DNA of 64,000 nucleotides from Alphaproteobacteria bacterium. Lineage in GTDB: Bacteria; Pseudomonadota; Alphaproteobacteria; CAAGCB01; CAG-977. The notes under the pieces are model-generated. The model made no database searches. It was not told the origin of the DNA and worked only from the letters and a program-made list of their open reading frames with translations. Within the stretch, counting starts at the first letter, position 1; the number at the start of each line of letters is the position of its first letter. The stretch spans positions 62,001 to 126,000 of the forward strand of contig CAAGCY010000006.1 of NCBI GenBank assembly GCA_900768465.1, read 5' to 3'. Positions 43,989 through 53,874 of the stretch are shown piece by piece. Position numbers and translations under genes: made by a program.

Positions 43989-44866
43989 TTTTCACCTTCC
44001 ATGGCGTGTTTTTCCGATTTTTTTTGAATTGTCGCAGAAATGTCGGACGTGTCAAGCCCCAAAAAAGCCTTTTCCCAACGGTTTTCGTCCTGATTTCCGA
44101 CATCCAGCACGATTAACCAATCTTTTAAATCGGCGTTTTTTAATCCGAACATAAGGTCATCGTAATGTTTTTTGATTTTCGCCGCAACGGTTTCCGTTTG
44201 GGAAAGATCACCCGAAACGGCGAATTTATCGGTCGGTTCTTCCGCTTTTTCAAACAAAGCGTCATCAACGGCGGCGTCTGCTTTCTTTTCGGCGGCACCG
44301 ATGCGGGCATACAGCAAATCAATCAGCGCCAATCCCGTTCTGCTTTGATCGAAATCGACCATAGCGTCGGCTTCGCGCACCATTTCCCGCTTGCTTTCAT
44401 AATCCAGCATCACGTTTGTAAAATCCAAGTCCGCCTGATCGACTTGATTGATAAAGTATTGCGCGTTCGCATCCAAATCGGGGAAAAGAACGGTCCCCAA
44501 ATCGGCAGTCAATTCGATTTCCTGAGCGGCATCCGCGCGCGCGGATTGAAAGTCTTGTTTTTTTTCTTCGGCATCCGTCGCCCAAGCCGCGGCATTGAAC
44601 AGTTCTTCCGGTGTCTGGTCGGGAACGTCGAAGTTATACATATAATCCAGAAATTCTTCATTGATTGCGCCTGTATCCCATACGTCGCGGATAAATCGAC
44701 GTTGCAAATACGGACGGTTCAAGATTTTATCCGAAGCGTACGCATTGTCGTTCGGATATAAAAAAACGCTTTTCTGTTCCGCGCAGGCAGAGCGCAAAGG
44801 CAAAACAGCCGCCAAAAAAGCGATTGTTTTGAAACTGTTGCCGATTCTGTTACATGCGGTTGACAT
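43985..44866 (-). CDS. Secreted acidic helical protein, partner of the TolC-like gene
   Basis: About 293 residues with a signal peptide (hydrophobic FKTIAFLAAVLPLRSACA). The mature part is acidic and mostly helical (ADLDFTNVMLDYESKREMVREAD), with predicted coiled coils between 100 and 230. I do not recognise a family. The start at 44866 is preferred over 44890 because GGGAG lies 10 bases upstream. The overlap with the TolC-like gene (ATGA) indicates that the two products act together, perhaps as an export or envelope complex. Confidence 0.6.
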   Translation of the reverse strand: MSTACNRIGNSFKTIAFLAAVLPLRSACAEQKSVFLYPNDNAYASDKILNRPYLQRRFIRDVWDTGAINEEFLDYMYNFDVPDQTPEELFNAAAWATDAEEKKQDFQSARADAAQEIELTADLGTVLFPDLDANAQYFINQVDQADLDFTNVMLDYESKREMVREADAMVDFDQSRTGLALIDLLYARIGAAEKKADAAVDDALFEKAEEPTDKFAVSGDLSQTETVAAKIKKHYDDLMFGLKNADLKDWLIVLDVGNQDENRWEKAFLGLDTSDISATIQKKSEKHAMEGEK

Positions 44867-44991
44867 AGACTTTTTCTCCCGTTTGCTCATTGTGCAGGAA
44901 AAAAGCTAAAAAAGTCTAAAGAAAACAAATGACTTTGATTTGAAAAGCAGGTATATTCCCTTCAAAATCATACTTTTTCAAGGAGGTTCCC

Positions 44992-46188
44992 ATGACTCAA
45001 ACGGCTCCGCGCGGGGAACGGCTGAATATCGGGCTGTTCGGACGCAGAAACGCGGGAAAATCGTCCCTTTTGAACGCTTTGTGCGGACAGGAAGTTTCTA
45101 TTGTTTCCGCCGTCGCGGGAACGACAACCGACGCCGTATCCAAAATTTACGAGCTCATCCCCGTCGGTCCCGTTACATTCTTTGACACGGCGGGCGTGGA
45201 CGACAAGGGCGAAGTCGGACAAAAACGCGTGGACGCCACCATGCGCGTTATGAAAAAAGTCGACATCGCCATGGTCATCACCGATGAAACGGGCGTCGGA
45301 GCAGAGGAAGACACTCTTATCAAAGAATTGAAAGAGCTGAACGTTCCCTTTGTCGTTGTGTTTAACAAATGCGACAAAGTCAACATCACGGGCTACGGTT
45401 TCGATTTTCCGACGATTTCCGTTTCCGCCAAAGACGGCGCGAATATCGAGGAATTGAAAGCTTTGTTGAAAAGCCTTGTCCCCGAATCCTTTAAAAAGCG
45501 TCCGCCTTTGGTCGCCGACTTAATCAAAGCTGGCGACACGGTCGTTTGCATTGCCCCGATTGACGCTTCCGCGCCGAAAGGACGCTTGATTTTACCGCAA
45601 GTCCAAGTCATCCGCGACATTCTGGACACGGGCGCGTATGCTTACACCGTGCAGAATCAAAACGATTACAAGGCGGTTGAAGCCAACTTGAAAAATCCGC
45701 CCGCTTTGGTGATTACGGATTCCCAGCTTATCCGCGCGGTTGCCGAAACCGTGCCGCAAACGGTGCCGCTGACGACGTTTTCAACGCTTTTCGCCCGTTA
45801 TAAAGGCGACTTTGAAACGTTGTTGCACGGCGCGCGGAAATTGCAGCAGCTGACGGACGGCAGTCGCGTTTTAATTGCGGAAGCCTGCTCCCACCACGTC
45901 CAAGACGACGACATCGCGCGCGTTAAAATGCCCGCTTTGATTCAAAAAGCCTGCGCGGGAAAAATCGATTTCAACTGGTGCGCGGGGGTTGATTTCCCCG
46001 ATGATTTGGGCGATTACGATTTGGTCGTGCATTGCGGCGGGTGCATGCTGACGCGGCAGGAAACCCTGCGCCGTTTGAACGAATGCGTACGGTCGAATGT
46101 CCCCGTAACCAACTTCGGCATGGCGTTATCGGCGGTTCAAGGCGTTCTTGACCGTGTAACCGCGCCGTTTTTCGGGACAAGCAAATGA
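44992..46188 (+). CDS. hydF: [FeFe]-hydrogenase H-cluster maturation GTPase HydF
   Basis: The 398-residue scaffold protein assembles the diiron subcluster and delivers it to HydA. The GTPase domain has FGRRNAGKSSLLNAL (P-loop, 16-30), DTAGVDD (65-71) and NKCD. The dimerisation domain follows, then the cluster-binding domain with Cys299, His301/302 (EACSHH) and the pair Cys348/Cys351 (VHCGGCMLTR), plus the conserved GVDFPDDLGDYDLV. HydE, HydG and HydA are not in the window. AAGGAGG precedes the ATG. It forms an operon with the next two genes. Confidence 0.95.
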   Translation: MTQTAPRGERLNIGLFGRRNAGKSSLLNALCGQEVSIVSAVAGTTTDAVSKIYELIPVGPVTFFDTAGVDDKGEVGQKRVDATMRVMKKVDIAMVITDETGVGAEEDTLIKELKELNVPFVVVFNKCDKVNITGYGFDFPTISVSAKDGANIEELKALLKSLVPESFKKRPPLVADLIKAGDTVVCIAPIDASAPKGRLILPQVQVIRDILDTGAYAYTVQNQNDYKAVEANLKNPPALVITDSQLIRAVAETVPQTVPLTTFSTLFARYKGDFETLLHGARKLQQLTDGSRVLIAEACSHHVQDDDIARVKMPALIQKACAGKIDFNWCAGVDFPDDLGDYDLVVHCGGCMLTRQETLRRLNECVRSNVPVTNFGMALSAVQGVLDRVTAPFFGTSK

Positions 46189-46451
46189 AGCGCGCCGTTA
46201 TTGCCGCCGCTTTGCTTCTGGCGGGATGCGCCTTAGCTCCGTCAAATGACGAGCTTCCTTTTTACGAACGAAGCTACGCCCTTCCCCTTGAAGCGCGCGA
46301 ATGGGCGAAGACCGCCCCGCTGAAAGACTTGTGCCAAGCCACCAAGAACTGGCGTCCCGACGCCATTCGCGAAGCCGCTTTGAACGAGATTTACGCCCGT
46401 CATATCGACACTCGCGCCTGTTATTACACGGGCATGGAACTGACACCGTGA
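46185..46451 (+). CDS. Small lipoprotein of unknown function
   Basis: 88 residues with lipobox LAGC (Cys15). The mature part has two further cysteines (LCQATKNW and ACYYTG) that could pair in the periplasm. The start overlaps the hydF stop by 4 bp, although a direct role in hydrogenase maturation is unlikely for an exported protein. Confidence 0.65.
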   Translation: MKRAVIAAALLLAGCALAPSNDELPFYERSYALPLEAREWAKTAPLKDLCQATKNWRPDAIREAALNEIYARHIDTRACYYTGMELTP

Positions 46452-46465
46452 CGAAAGGATGTCCG

Positions 46466-47137
46466 ATGAACTTGCAACTGACCGAAAAATTGAACGAAGC
46501 CCGTTCTTTGAAGCGCGCTTTCAAATTGCCCGAAACGATTGAAGCGTTAAAAGAATGTTTGGCAATCGATCCGCATTGCGTCATCGCGTCGGCGCAGGCG
46601 GGCGTGTGTTCGCTGATGACAGGCGAAGTCGAACAGGCGGAAAGCTTTTTAAAACAAGCGGTTGAGGACACCAACAAAACGGACACGCCCGTTTTGGCGT
46701 TTTACACGGCGGCTTTGATTGCGAACGGCAAAGATTGCGGGGAATACCTCTCCTTGTGTCCCGATTTACAGGACACCCTGCTGCTGGTCGCGGAAATGCT
46801 GAGCGAAAAGGACAAACACGATGCGGTTTTGCGCTTGATTGAAGTGCTGTCCGAAAAATATCTGAATACGGATTTATTCAAAACGCCGAAAGCGCATTAC
46901 CGCCTTATCCGTCTGTTGGCGCGCGCGGGCGAAACGGCGCTTGCCGCCGATTTGGCAAACGGACTGGAAGCGGAAACTCCCAATTCTTGGGAAGGATTGG
47001 CGGCACAAGCCGCCGTCGAAATGGCGAAAAAAGACTACGACAAAGCGTATTCCCTGACGGTCAGAGCCTTGCAGCACGGCGGATCAAGCAACCCGATGCT
47101 GGCAGCGCAACAGCATTGGCTGGCGTTGAACAAATAA
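46466..47137 (+). CDS. TPR-like helical repeat protein
   Basis: 223 residues, no signal peptide. Helical repeats with TPR-like spacing are visible (ECLAIDPHCVIASAQAGVCS, AESFLKQAVEDTN, AQAAVEMAKKDYDKAYSLTV). Probably a protein-protein interaction module in the cytoplasm. GAAAGGA lies upstream of the ATG at 46466. It follows the small lipoprotein gene by 14 bp. Confidence 0.7.
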   Translation: MNLQLTEKLNEARSLKRAFKLPETIEALKECLAIDPHCVIASAQAGVCSLMTGEVEQAESFLKQAVEDTNKTDTPVLAFYTAALIANGKDCGEYLSLCPDLQDTLLLVAEMLSEKDKHDAVLRLIEVLSEKYLNTDLFKTPKAHYRLIRLLARAGETALAADLANGLEAETPNSWEGLAAQAAVEMAKKDYDKAYSLTVRALQHGGSSNPMLAAQQHWLALNK

Positions 47138-47160
47138 TTCGCCGCCCGTCCCGCAAAAGC

Positions 47161-47193
47161 AAGACGCCCCGCTGTTGTCAACGGGGCGTCTTT
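47161..47193 (+). terminator. Bidirectional terminator between the TPR gene and serS
   Basis: AAGACGCCCCG pairs with CGGGGCGTCTT around a 10-base loop. Confidence 0.85.
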
Positions 47194-47207
47194 GTAAGGA
47201 ATGAACT

Positions 47208-48485
47208 TCAGTTCTTCGCGGCAATAACCGTTTGACCGTTCATATATTTCTGCAAAGCTTCGGGGATTAAGACCGATCCGTCCGCCTGCTGATAGTTTTC
47301 CATCACGGCAATCATGCAGCGACCGACCGCAACGCCCGAACCGTTCAGCGTATGGACAAAGCGCGTTCCTTTCTGCGCTTTGTTTTTGCAGCGGGCGTCC
47401 ATGCGGCGCGCTTGGAAATCCCAGCAGTTGGAAACGCTTGAAATTTCGCGGTATTTGTTCTGACCGGGCATCCAAACTTCCAAATCGTGGGTTTTGCGCG
47501 ACGAAAATCCCATATCGCCCGCGGACAGGCACATCACGCGGTACGGCAAGTTCAAGCCCTGCAAAACGTCTTCGGCGCATTGGGTCATGTATTCGTGTTC
47601 TTCCCACGATTTTTCGGGCGTGGTGATTGCGACCATTTCGACTTTGTAGAACTGGTGCTGACGAATCATGCCGCGCGTGTCTTTGCCCGCCGCCCCCGCT
47701 TCGGAACGGAAGCACGGCGTCAAAGCCGTCAGACGCAAAGGCAGTTTGTCTTCGTCCAGCGCTTTGCCCGCGACAAAGTTCGTCAAGCTGACCTCCGCCG
47801 TCGGAATCAGCCAGTAATCATCCGTCGTGTGGTACAAATCTTCCGCGAACTTGGGCAGCTGAGCCGTGCCGTACATCGCCGAGCTGTTGACCATCAACGG
47901 CACTTCCATTTCGATATAGCCGTGCTTTTCACGGTGCAAATCCAGCATATATTGCGCCAAAGCCCGTTCCAGACGCGCCAAATCGCCCAACAGATACACA
48001 AACCGCGCGCCGGAAACGCGAGCGGCCTGATCAAAGTCCATCATGCCCAGTTTGGCGCCGATTTCGTCATGTTCCAACGGCTTGAAGTCGAACTTGCGCG
48101 GTTCGCCCCAGCGGCGGATTTCACGGTTTGTCGTGTCGTCCAATCCGTCGGGAATATCGTCGGCGGGACGGTTCGGCAGGCGTTCCAAAACATGGTCGAT
48201 TTGTTCGCAAATGACGCGGACGTCTTCTTCGGTATCCGCCATGCTGCGTTTCAGCGCGCCGACTTCGTGCATCAAAACGTCGGCGTCTCCGCCGTTCTTT
48301 TTGACTTCGGCGATTTGGCGGGACAAATCGTTGCGGCGGCTCTGCATATCCTGCAAATCGGTTTGCGCGGCGCGATATTTCTTGTCCAAATCCAAAACTT
48401 CGGCGGAACGGGGCGGCAATCCGCGGCGTTCAAGTCCTTTGTCGAACAATTCGGGATTTTCCCGTATCCATTTAATGTCGTACAT
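47208..48485 (-). CDS. serS: Serine--tRNA ligase
   Basis: 425 residues. The N-terminal coiled-coil arm (about 28-105, [19 protein letters not shown]) grips the long variable arm of tRNA-Ser. The class II catalytic core has motif 2 ([20 protein letters not shown]) and motif 3 ([18 protein letters not shown]). It stands at the end of the tat cluster, a frequent arrangement in Alphaproteobacteria. Confidence 0.96.
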   Translation of the reverse strand: MYDIKWIRENPELFDKGLERRGLPPRSAEVLDLDKKYRAAQTDLQDMQSRRNDLSRQIAEVKKNGGDADVLMHEVGALKRSMADTEEDVRVICEQIDHVLERLPNRPADDIPDGLDDTTNREIRRWGEPRKFDFKPLEHDEIGAKLGMMDFDQAARVSGARFVYLLGDLARLERALAQYMLDLHREKHGYIEMEVPLMVNSSAMYGTAQLPKFAEDLYHTTDDYWLIPTAEVSLTNFVAGKALDEDKLPLRLTALTPCFRSEAGAAGKDTRGMIRQHQFYKVEMVAITTPEKSWEEHEYMTQCAEDVLQGLNLPYRVMCLSAGDMGFSSRKTHDLEVWMPGQNKYREISSVSNCWDFQARRMDARCKNKAQKGTRFVHTLNGSGVAVGRCMIAVMENYQQADGSVLIPEALQKYMNGQTVIAAKN

Positions 48486-48523
48486 GACTGGCTCCTCATA
48501 AAAAAAGTTATGCCCTTATAAAC

Positions 48524-49309
48524 CTATTTTTGTTTTTTTTCAAGGGCGCGAATGGACAAAATCGAGCTTTCATACAAAAAAATCAGCGGACACGCCAAAG
48601 CAAACTGACTGATGACATCGGGCGGAGTCAAAACGGCGGCGACGATGAAGATCAGCACAATCGCATACCGACGCCCCGAAACAAGCGTTTGCGCCGTTAT
48701 CAGCCTCAGCTTTGCCAATATGACCAACACAATCGGCAGCTGAAAGCTTGCCCCGAACGCCAAAATCAACGTCATCATAAAGGACAGGTATTCGGCAATC
48801 CGCGCTTCCAAAACGATAGGCAAAGCGTCCTTTTCCAGCTGTTGAAAAGACAGCAGAAACTTAAACGCGGCGGGCGCAATCAAATAAAACACAAAACACG
48901 CCCCCGCCGCAAACAACAGCGGAGACACAAAAAACAGCGGCTTGACAAAGCTTCGTTCCGACGGGTACAGCGCGGGCGCGACGAAACGCCACGCTTGAAA
49001 CGCAACAAACGGGAAACTGACGACCGCCGCCGAAAACGCGGATACTTTCAAATGAACGATAAAGCCTTCCGCCACGCCCGTGAAAATGGCGCGCTCCGCC
49101 CCGCCTGCCGACTTCATCGCTTGCGCCAAGGGCAGCATCAGATATTTCAGCACTTCGCCCGAAAACGGATAAACGCATAAAAACGCCGCCGTAAAAAACA
49201 CAAACGCTTTCAATAAACGACCGCGCGCTTCGGTCAAATGACCGACCCAAGTCATCACTTTTTCATCTTCGGATTCAAAATTGTCCGTTGTTTCCGTCAT
49301 CTTTTTCAT
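48524..49309 (-). CDS. tatC: Sec-independent translocase subunit TatC
   Basis: 261 residues with six membrane segments. The N-terminal WVGHLTEARGRLLKAF corresponds to the conserved HLxELRxR signal-binding region, with a Thr-Glu-Ala variant. TatC receives twin-arginine precursors. The gene overlaps the tatB end by 35 bp; a start at 49300 is also possible. The tail after the last membrane segment ends EKKQK. Confidence 0.94.
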   Translation of the reverse strand: MKKMTETTDNFESEDEKVMTWVGHLTEARGRLLKAFVFFTAAFLCVYPFSGEVLKYLMLPLAQAMKSAGGAERAIFTGVAEGFIVHLKVSAFSAAVVSFPFVAFQAWRFVAPALYPSERSFVKPLFFVSPLLFAAGACFVFYLIAPAAFKFLLSFQQLEKDALPIVLEARIAEYLSFMMTLILAFGASFQLPIVLVILAKLRLITAQTLVSGRRYAIVLIFIVAAVLTPPDVISQFALACPLIFLYESSILSIRALEKKQK

Positions 49310-49505
49310 TCGTCAGTTTGTCGGCGATTTTATCGGCATCATACATAGTGTCGTCAATGACTTGCGACACGTTCCTAATAAATCGGTTCAGCTTTCTGTA
49401 CGCCCTGCCCGCCGTCCGCAAAACCTGCGGCAGCTGTTTCGGTCCGACGACCAAAACGGCAATCAAGACGATAACCGCGAATTCAGCCGAACTGATGCCG
49501 AACAC
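49275..49505 (-). CDS. tatB: Sec-independent translocase subunit TatB (short)
   Basis: 76 residues, short for TatB. One N-terminal membrane helix (FAVIVLIAVLVVGPKQLPQV) with the TatB-type Glu8 (SSAEF), then an amphipathic helix. The start codon is GTG at 49505, sharing its G with the tatA stop (TAGTG), which points to translational coupling. Confidence 0.9.
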   Translation of the reverse strand: MFGISSAEFAVIVLIAVLVVGPKQLPQVLRTAGRAYRKLNRFIRNVSQVIDDTMYDADKIADKLTNEKDDGNNGQF

Positions 49506-49672
49506 TATTCTTTGTCCTGTTTTTCATCGGTTTTGTCGGCATCTTCGACGCCTTTTTTGAAAGCCTTGATGCTTTTGCCTAAATCTTCCGCCAAAGCGGG
49601 CAGCTTGCCGCGCCCGAACAACACCAGCACAATCAGCAAAATGACCAACAACTGAAATAAACTGATACCCAT
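49505..49672 (-). CDS. tatA: Sec-independent translocase subunit TatA
   Basis: 55 residues, starting MGISLFQLLVILLIVLVLFG, then GRGKLPALAEDLGKSIKAFK and an acidic/Lys tail. The single helix, the FGRGKLP hinge and the amphipathic helix are diagnostic of TatA, the pore-forming subunit. AGGAGG lies 5 bases before the ATG at 49672. Confidence 0.94.
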   Translation of the reverse strand: MGISLFQLLVILLIVLVLFGRGKLPALAEDLGKSIKAFKKGVEDADKTDEKQDKE

Positions 49673-49681
49673 GGAAACCTC

Positions 49682-50362
49682 CTACACAATTCCGAACAGC
49701 GCAACAAAGAAAGACAACATCCCTTTGACGGCAAAAGCCAAATACCGTCCGACAATATCCAAATCAACGCCGATTTCATCGCCCAGCAGCGGCAAGCCGA
49801 TAAGCAAAACCACCATCACGGGCAACCCGTATTTTTCCGTTCCCGCGAACCGCACCGCGGCGGGAAGCGGCAGTAATCCCGTCAAAATCCGCCCGCCGTC
49901 CATCGGCAAAACAGGCAGCAGATTGAATATCATCACCGAAAAATTAAACACGGCGGTCTGCGACAGGAAAAATACGGCAGGCTTGCTGAACGCGTCGGCG
50001 TGCGCCATAACGGCAAGGACGCCCAAAGCCAGCAACCCCAAAACAAAATTGGTCGCAGGTCCTGCCAAAGCGACCCAAACCATATCTTTTTTGGGATTTT
50101 TCAGCGCGCCGAAGTTCACGGGAACGGGCTTTGCCCATCCGAACAAAAACGGCGCGTTGGACAAGAACAGCAACAACGGAAAAACAATCGTGCCGAACAC
50201 ATCGACATGACGCAAAGGGTTCAAGCTCAGTCTGCCGTTGTCTTTTGCCGTTGTGTCGCCGAAAAACCAAGCGACTACGCCGTGCGCGATTTCATGCAGC
50301 AGCACGGCGGGAACAACCGCCAAAACCATCAACAGCAAATAAAGCGTTTTGTCGTCAGGCAT
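49682..50362 (-). CDS. Site-2 protease family (M50) membrane metalloprotease
   Basis: 226 residues with about five or six membrane helices. The zinc motif is LLHEIAHGVVAW (21-32) and the third ligand lies in NLLPVLPMDGGRIL. It is the compact RseP-unrelated type without PDZ domain. It occupies the position between nagZ and tatA where scpA and scpB lie in most Alphaproteobacteria. The start follows immediately on the nagZ stop. Confidence 0.88.
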   Translation of the reverse strand: MPDDKTLYLLLMVLAVVPAVLLHEIAHGVVAWFFGDTTAKDNGRLSLNPLRHVDVFGTIVFPLLLFLSNAPFLFGWAKPVPVNFGALKNPKKDMVWVALAGPATNFVLGLLALGVLAVMAHADAFSKPAVFFLSQTAVFNFSVMIFNLLPVLPMDGGRILTGLLPLPAAVRFAGTEKYGLPVMVVLLIGLPLLGDEIGVDLDIVGRYLAFAVKGMLSFFVALFGIV

Positions 50363-51337
50363 TTATTCCCCTGCCAAAATTTTCTGTCCGCGGCAATAGC
50401 GTTCCCACGCCTTTTCCGTCAAAGGCTTGACGGCGGACGCGATTTTTTTCATTTCTTTCATATCGCCGTTGCAGTGCAAAACGGCATCGCATCCCGAGGC
50501 AATAGCCTGCTTGGTCAAATCGGCAAAACCGCCGCTTAACGCTTTCATCGACAAATCGTCACAAATCAGGAAACCGTCAAATCCGATTTCACCGCGAATA
50601 ACGGTTTCAATGACCTTTTCGGACAGGGAAGCGGGCTTTTTCGCGTCTATGGCGGTGTAAAGCAAATGCGCGGTCATCGCCCAAGGCGACAATTTCGCCA
50701 AAGCCTTAAACGGCTTGAAATCCGTTTCTTTCAGCGTTTCAAAGTCCGTATCAACGACGGGTAAATCAAAGTGGCTGTCCGTTTTGGCTCGCCCGTGTCC
50801 CGGAATATGCTTGATAACGGGTAAAACGCCCTCTTGCATCAAGCTTTCACACGCAACGGCGCCCAGTTCCGCAACGACATCGGGGTCGAAAGAAAACGGA
50901 CGGTCGCCGACGACTTGCTGATTCGCGCCGTCAACGGGAACGTCCAGAACGGGCGAACAGTCCACGTTAAAGCCCGATTCCGCCAGTTCGCGCCCGATTG
51001 CCGAAAAATTCTTGCGGCACAATTCCCGAGCGACATCCTTGTCCAGCCCGTCCCAATCACCGAACGCTTTTTGCGCGGGAAACACGCTCCAGTACGGCGG
51101 CTTCAAGCGCGCGACGCGCCCGCCCTCTTGGTCGACCAAGACGGGAGCGTCGGGTCTGTCCGTGCAAGCCCGCAAATCGGTAATCAACGCCTTGACTTGA
51201 TCGGGCGTTTCAATGTTGCGCGCGAACAGGATAAAGCCGACGGGATTGACGGCGGTAAAGAACTTTTTTTCCTCTTTGGACAATGACTTGCCCGCACAGC
51301 CGAAAATGACGGCGGACGGATGTTTATTTGTTGACAA
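50363..51337 (-). CDS. nagZ: Beta-N-acetylhexosaminidase NagZ
   Basis: 324 residues, cytoplasmic family 3 glycosidase that removes GlcNAc from recycled anhydromuropeptides. Signature motifs: VGFILFARNI, LVDQEGGRVARL, and KHIPGHGRAKTDSHFDLPVV with the catalytic His-Asp loop. The nucleophile Asp is in FLICDDLSMKAL. A TTG start at 51337 is proposed because CAGGAG lies 7 bases upstream and family homology begins just after; no ATG fits. It overlaps the SPOR gene by 14 bp. Confidence 0.92.
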   Translation of the reverse strand: MSTNKHPSAVIFGCAGKSLSKEEKKFFTAVNPVGFILFARNIETPDQVKALITDLRACTDRPDAPVLVDQEGGRVARLKPPYWSVFPAQKAFGDWDGLDKDVARELCRKNFSAIGRELAESGFNVDCSPVLDVPVDGANQQVVGDRPFSFDPDVVAELGAVACESLMQEGVLPVIKHIPGHGRAKTDSHFDLPVVDTDFETLKETDFKPFKALAKLSPWAMTAHLLYTAIDAKKPASLSEKVIETVIRGEIGFDGFLICDDLSMKALSGGFADLTKQAIASGCDAVLHCNGDMKEMKKIASAVKPLTEKAWERYCRGQKILAGE

Positions 51338-52118
51338 CGAAGCACTCCTGTTTTTTGGCTTTGAATTTATCGCACAGCGTTTTGGCGTCGTCGCGCGCGG
51401 CAAAATCCCCGACGCGCAGTCTGTAAAAAGTCCCCTTGTCCGACGTCGTTTCCGAAATATGATGAGCAATCTTTGCCATCAGTTCGGGATGTTTTTTGGA
51501 CAAACGCTTAAATTCGTCCTCCGCCGATTTCCGCGAACGCGCGGAAACCAGCTGAACGCTGAAAGCTTTTTCGTTCGTTTTGGCGTCATCCTTTGGTTCG
51601 GGGGCTTTTTTAACCTCTTTGACGGAAGCTTTTTTTTCCAGTTTCGGCGCGGTTTCGACGGTTTTAAAGACGACTTCGACCGCCTGCCCGTCCTCATCCT
51701 TGACAATCGCGGCGGCGGGTTCGTGTTCGGCTTCAACCTTTTCGACCAAAGCGGCGATGGCATCCTCGGGCAAAGGTTGAGCGGGCGCGACAGGCTTTTC
51801 CGTCGGGGCAAGCAACCGTTCGACGGGCAATTCGCCGGAGTTTTGGCGCAAGCGTTCGTACACCATTTTGTCGCGGTTCGGCACATCCAGCCCGCCCGCG
51901 AACTTCGGCGGCATGCCGTCGGGTGCCGTATCGGCGCGAATAATCGGCAGTTCGCCGTTTGCCGTTCCCGACAGCGACACATACTTGCCGAACGTCAGTC
52001 CCCCGATTGCCACGGCAACCACAACGCCGATGCCGACGCCGATTAAAATGGCGGGGCGTTTTCTGCGCTGTTCAAGCCGTTCTTCGCGAAACGAGGAAAA
52101 AGCGTCGTCGTTCATCAA
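51324..52118 (-). CDS. SPOR-domain membrane protein
   Basis: 264 residues, type II topology: cytoplasmic Arg-rich N-terminus (RLEQRRKRPA), one membrane helix (ILIGVGIGVVVAVAIGGLTF), a Pro/Lys-rich periplasmic linker, and a C-terminal SPOR domain (FSVQLVSARSRKSAEDEFKR to the end). SPOR domains bind septal peptidoglycan stripped of stem peptides. argS-SPOR-nagZ is a conserved order in the class. Confidence 0.88.
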   Translation of the reverse strand: MMNDDAFSSFREERLEQRRKRPAILIGVGIGVVVAVAIGGLTFGKYVSLSGTANGELPIIRADTAPDGMPPKFAGGLDVPNRDKMVYERLRQNSGELPVERLLAPTEKPVAPAQPLPEDAIAALVEKVEAEHEPAAAIVKDEDGQAVEVVFKTVETAPKLEKKASVKEVKKAPEPKDDAKTNEKAFSVQLVSARSRKSAEDEFKRLSKKHPELMAKIAHHISETTSDKGTFYRLRVGDFAARDDAKTLCDKFKAKKQECFVVNK

Positions 52119-53870
52119 TCACATCTCCTCAACGGGGGTAACGCCGAAAATGTCCAATCCCGAAGCAATCACAACAGCGGCGGCTTCAATCAATGCCAAG
52201 CGCGCCAAAGACTGTTCGGGTTTGTCGGCTTCCAAGAATCTCAAATCCGCATTTTCGCGCCCTTTGTTCCACAACCCGTGGAACGCCGCGGCAACATCGT
52301 TCAAATAATAAGCGATGCGGTGCGGTTCATGCGCGGCGGCGGCGACTTCGACCTGACGCGGCAAGGCCGCCAGCAAACGGATTAAAGCGACTTCGGATTC
52401 GTCGTTCAGCAGACTGAAATCGGCTTTTGCCAAAGCGGACAGGCTTAAATCTGCGTTCGGGAACATTTCGCGGGCTCTGCGGCGGACGGACGCGGCGCGC
52501 GCATACGCGTAGTTGACGTAAAACACGGGGTTGTCTTTGGATTGTTCCTTGACTTTTTCGACGTCGAAATCCAGCTGAGCGTCATTTTTGCGCGTCAGCA
52601 TGATAAAGCGCATCACGTCTTTTCCGACCGCGTCGACCATATCACGCAAAGTCACGAAAGTTCCCGCGCGTTTGGACATTTTGACGGGTTCGCCGTTGCT
52701 CATCAGATTGACCATCTGGCACAGCTTCACGTCCAGCTTGGCTTTGCCGTCGGTCAGCGCTTTAATCGCCGCCTGCATGCGCTTGACATAGCCGCCGTGA
52801 TCCGCGCCCCACACGTCAATCATATCGTCGAACCCGCGGCGGTACTTGTCCAGATGATAAGCCATATCCGACGCGAAATAAGTCTGAAAACCGTTCGATT
52901 TTTTCAAAGCGCGGTCAACATCGTCGCCGAACAGGGTCGCTTTGAACAGCGTTTGCGGGTGCGGTTCGTAATCTTCGACGACTTTCCCCTTGGGCGGTTC
53001 CAGCACGCCTTCGTAAATCAAGCCTTTGGAGCGCAAAAATTCGATGACTTCGTCGACTTTGCCCGCTTCGACCAAAGCGCGTTCGGATGAAAACACATCG
53101 AACTTGATGCCCAAAGCCGCCAGGTCGTCGCGAATCATATCCATCATTTTTTCAATCGCGAAAGCGCGGAACACGGGCAGCCATTCGGCTTCGGGCTTGT
53201 CCGTCCACGCATTGCCGTATTTTTCCGCCAAAGCTTTGCCGACGGGAATCAAATACGCGCCGGGATACAGCCCTTCGGGAATCGCGCCGATATTTTCGCC
53301 CAACGCTTCCTTGTAGCGCAGAAAAGCCGACCGCGCCAGAACGTCGACCTGCGCGCCCGCGTCGTTGATGTAGTATTCGCGGGTTACGTCATAGCCCGCT
53401 TTTTGCAGCAGCGAAGCCAAAGCGTCGCCGAACACCGCGCCGCGGCTGTGTCCGACATGCATGGGCCCCGTGGGATTGGCGGAAACGAATTCGACGTTTT
53501 TCTTGCGCCCTTTTCCCATATCGGACGAGCCGAATTCGGAACCTTTTTCAAGGATTTCTTTCAAACATCCGTCCCAAAACGTTTTGGACAGGCGCATGTT
53601 GACAAAGCCGGGGCCCGCGATTTCGACGGTTTCGACAATCGGCAGAGCTTTCAGTTTTTCCGCCAGCAATTCGGCAAATTCACGCGGCTTCATGCCGGCT
53701 TGAGCCGCCATCACCATCGCGGCGTTCGTCGCGGCATCGCCGTGCGCCGCGTCGCGGGGCGGTTCGGCGACCATGCGCGACGGATCGATTGTCGCGGGCA
53801 GCTTGCCGTCTTTGACCAGTTCACCCAAAGAATCAAGGATATTGTTTCTGATTGCCGTAAAAATATTCAT
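52119..53870 (-). CDS. argS: Arginine--tRNA ligase
   Basis: 583 residues, class I synthetase. HIGH motif variant in [20 protein letters not shown] (131-150) and KMSK motif [10 protein letters not shown]. The N-terminal Add-1 domain and C-terminal DALR anticodon-binding domain are present. The SPOR gene starts immediately after its stop. Confidence 0.96.
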   Translation of the reverse strand: MNIFTAIRNNILDSLGELVKDGKLPATIDPSRMVAEPPRDAAHGDAATNAAMVMAAQAGMKPREFAELLAEKLKALPIVETVEIAGPGFVNMRLSKTFWDGCLKEILEKGSEFGSSDMGKGRKKNVEFVSANPTGPMHVGHSRGAVFGDALASLLQKAGYDVTREYYINDAGAQVDVLARSAFLRYKEALGENIGAIPEGLYPGAYLIPVGKALAEKYGNAWTDKPEAEWLPVFRAFAIEKMMDMIRDDLAALGIKFDVFSSERALVEAGKVDEVIEFLRSKGLIYEGVLEPPKGKVVEDYEPHPQTLFKATLFGDDVDRALKKSNGFQTYFASDMAYHLDKYRRGFDDMIDVWGADHGGYVKRMQAAIKALTDGKAKLDVKLCQMVNLMSNGEPVKMSKRAGTFVTLRDMVDAVGKDVMRFIMLTRKNDAQLDFDVEKVKEQSKDNPVFYVNYAYARAASVRRRAREMFPNADLSLSALAKADFSLLNDESEVALIRLLAALPRQVEVAAAAHEPHRIAYYLNDVAAAFHGLWNKGRENADLRFLEADKPEQSLARLALIEAAAVVIASGLDIFGVTPVEEM

Positions 53871-53874
53871 CGTT

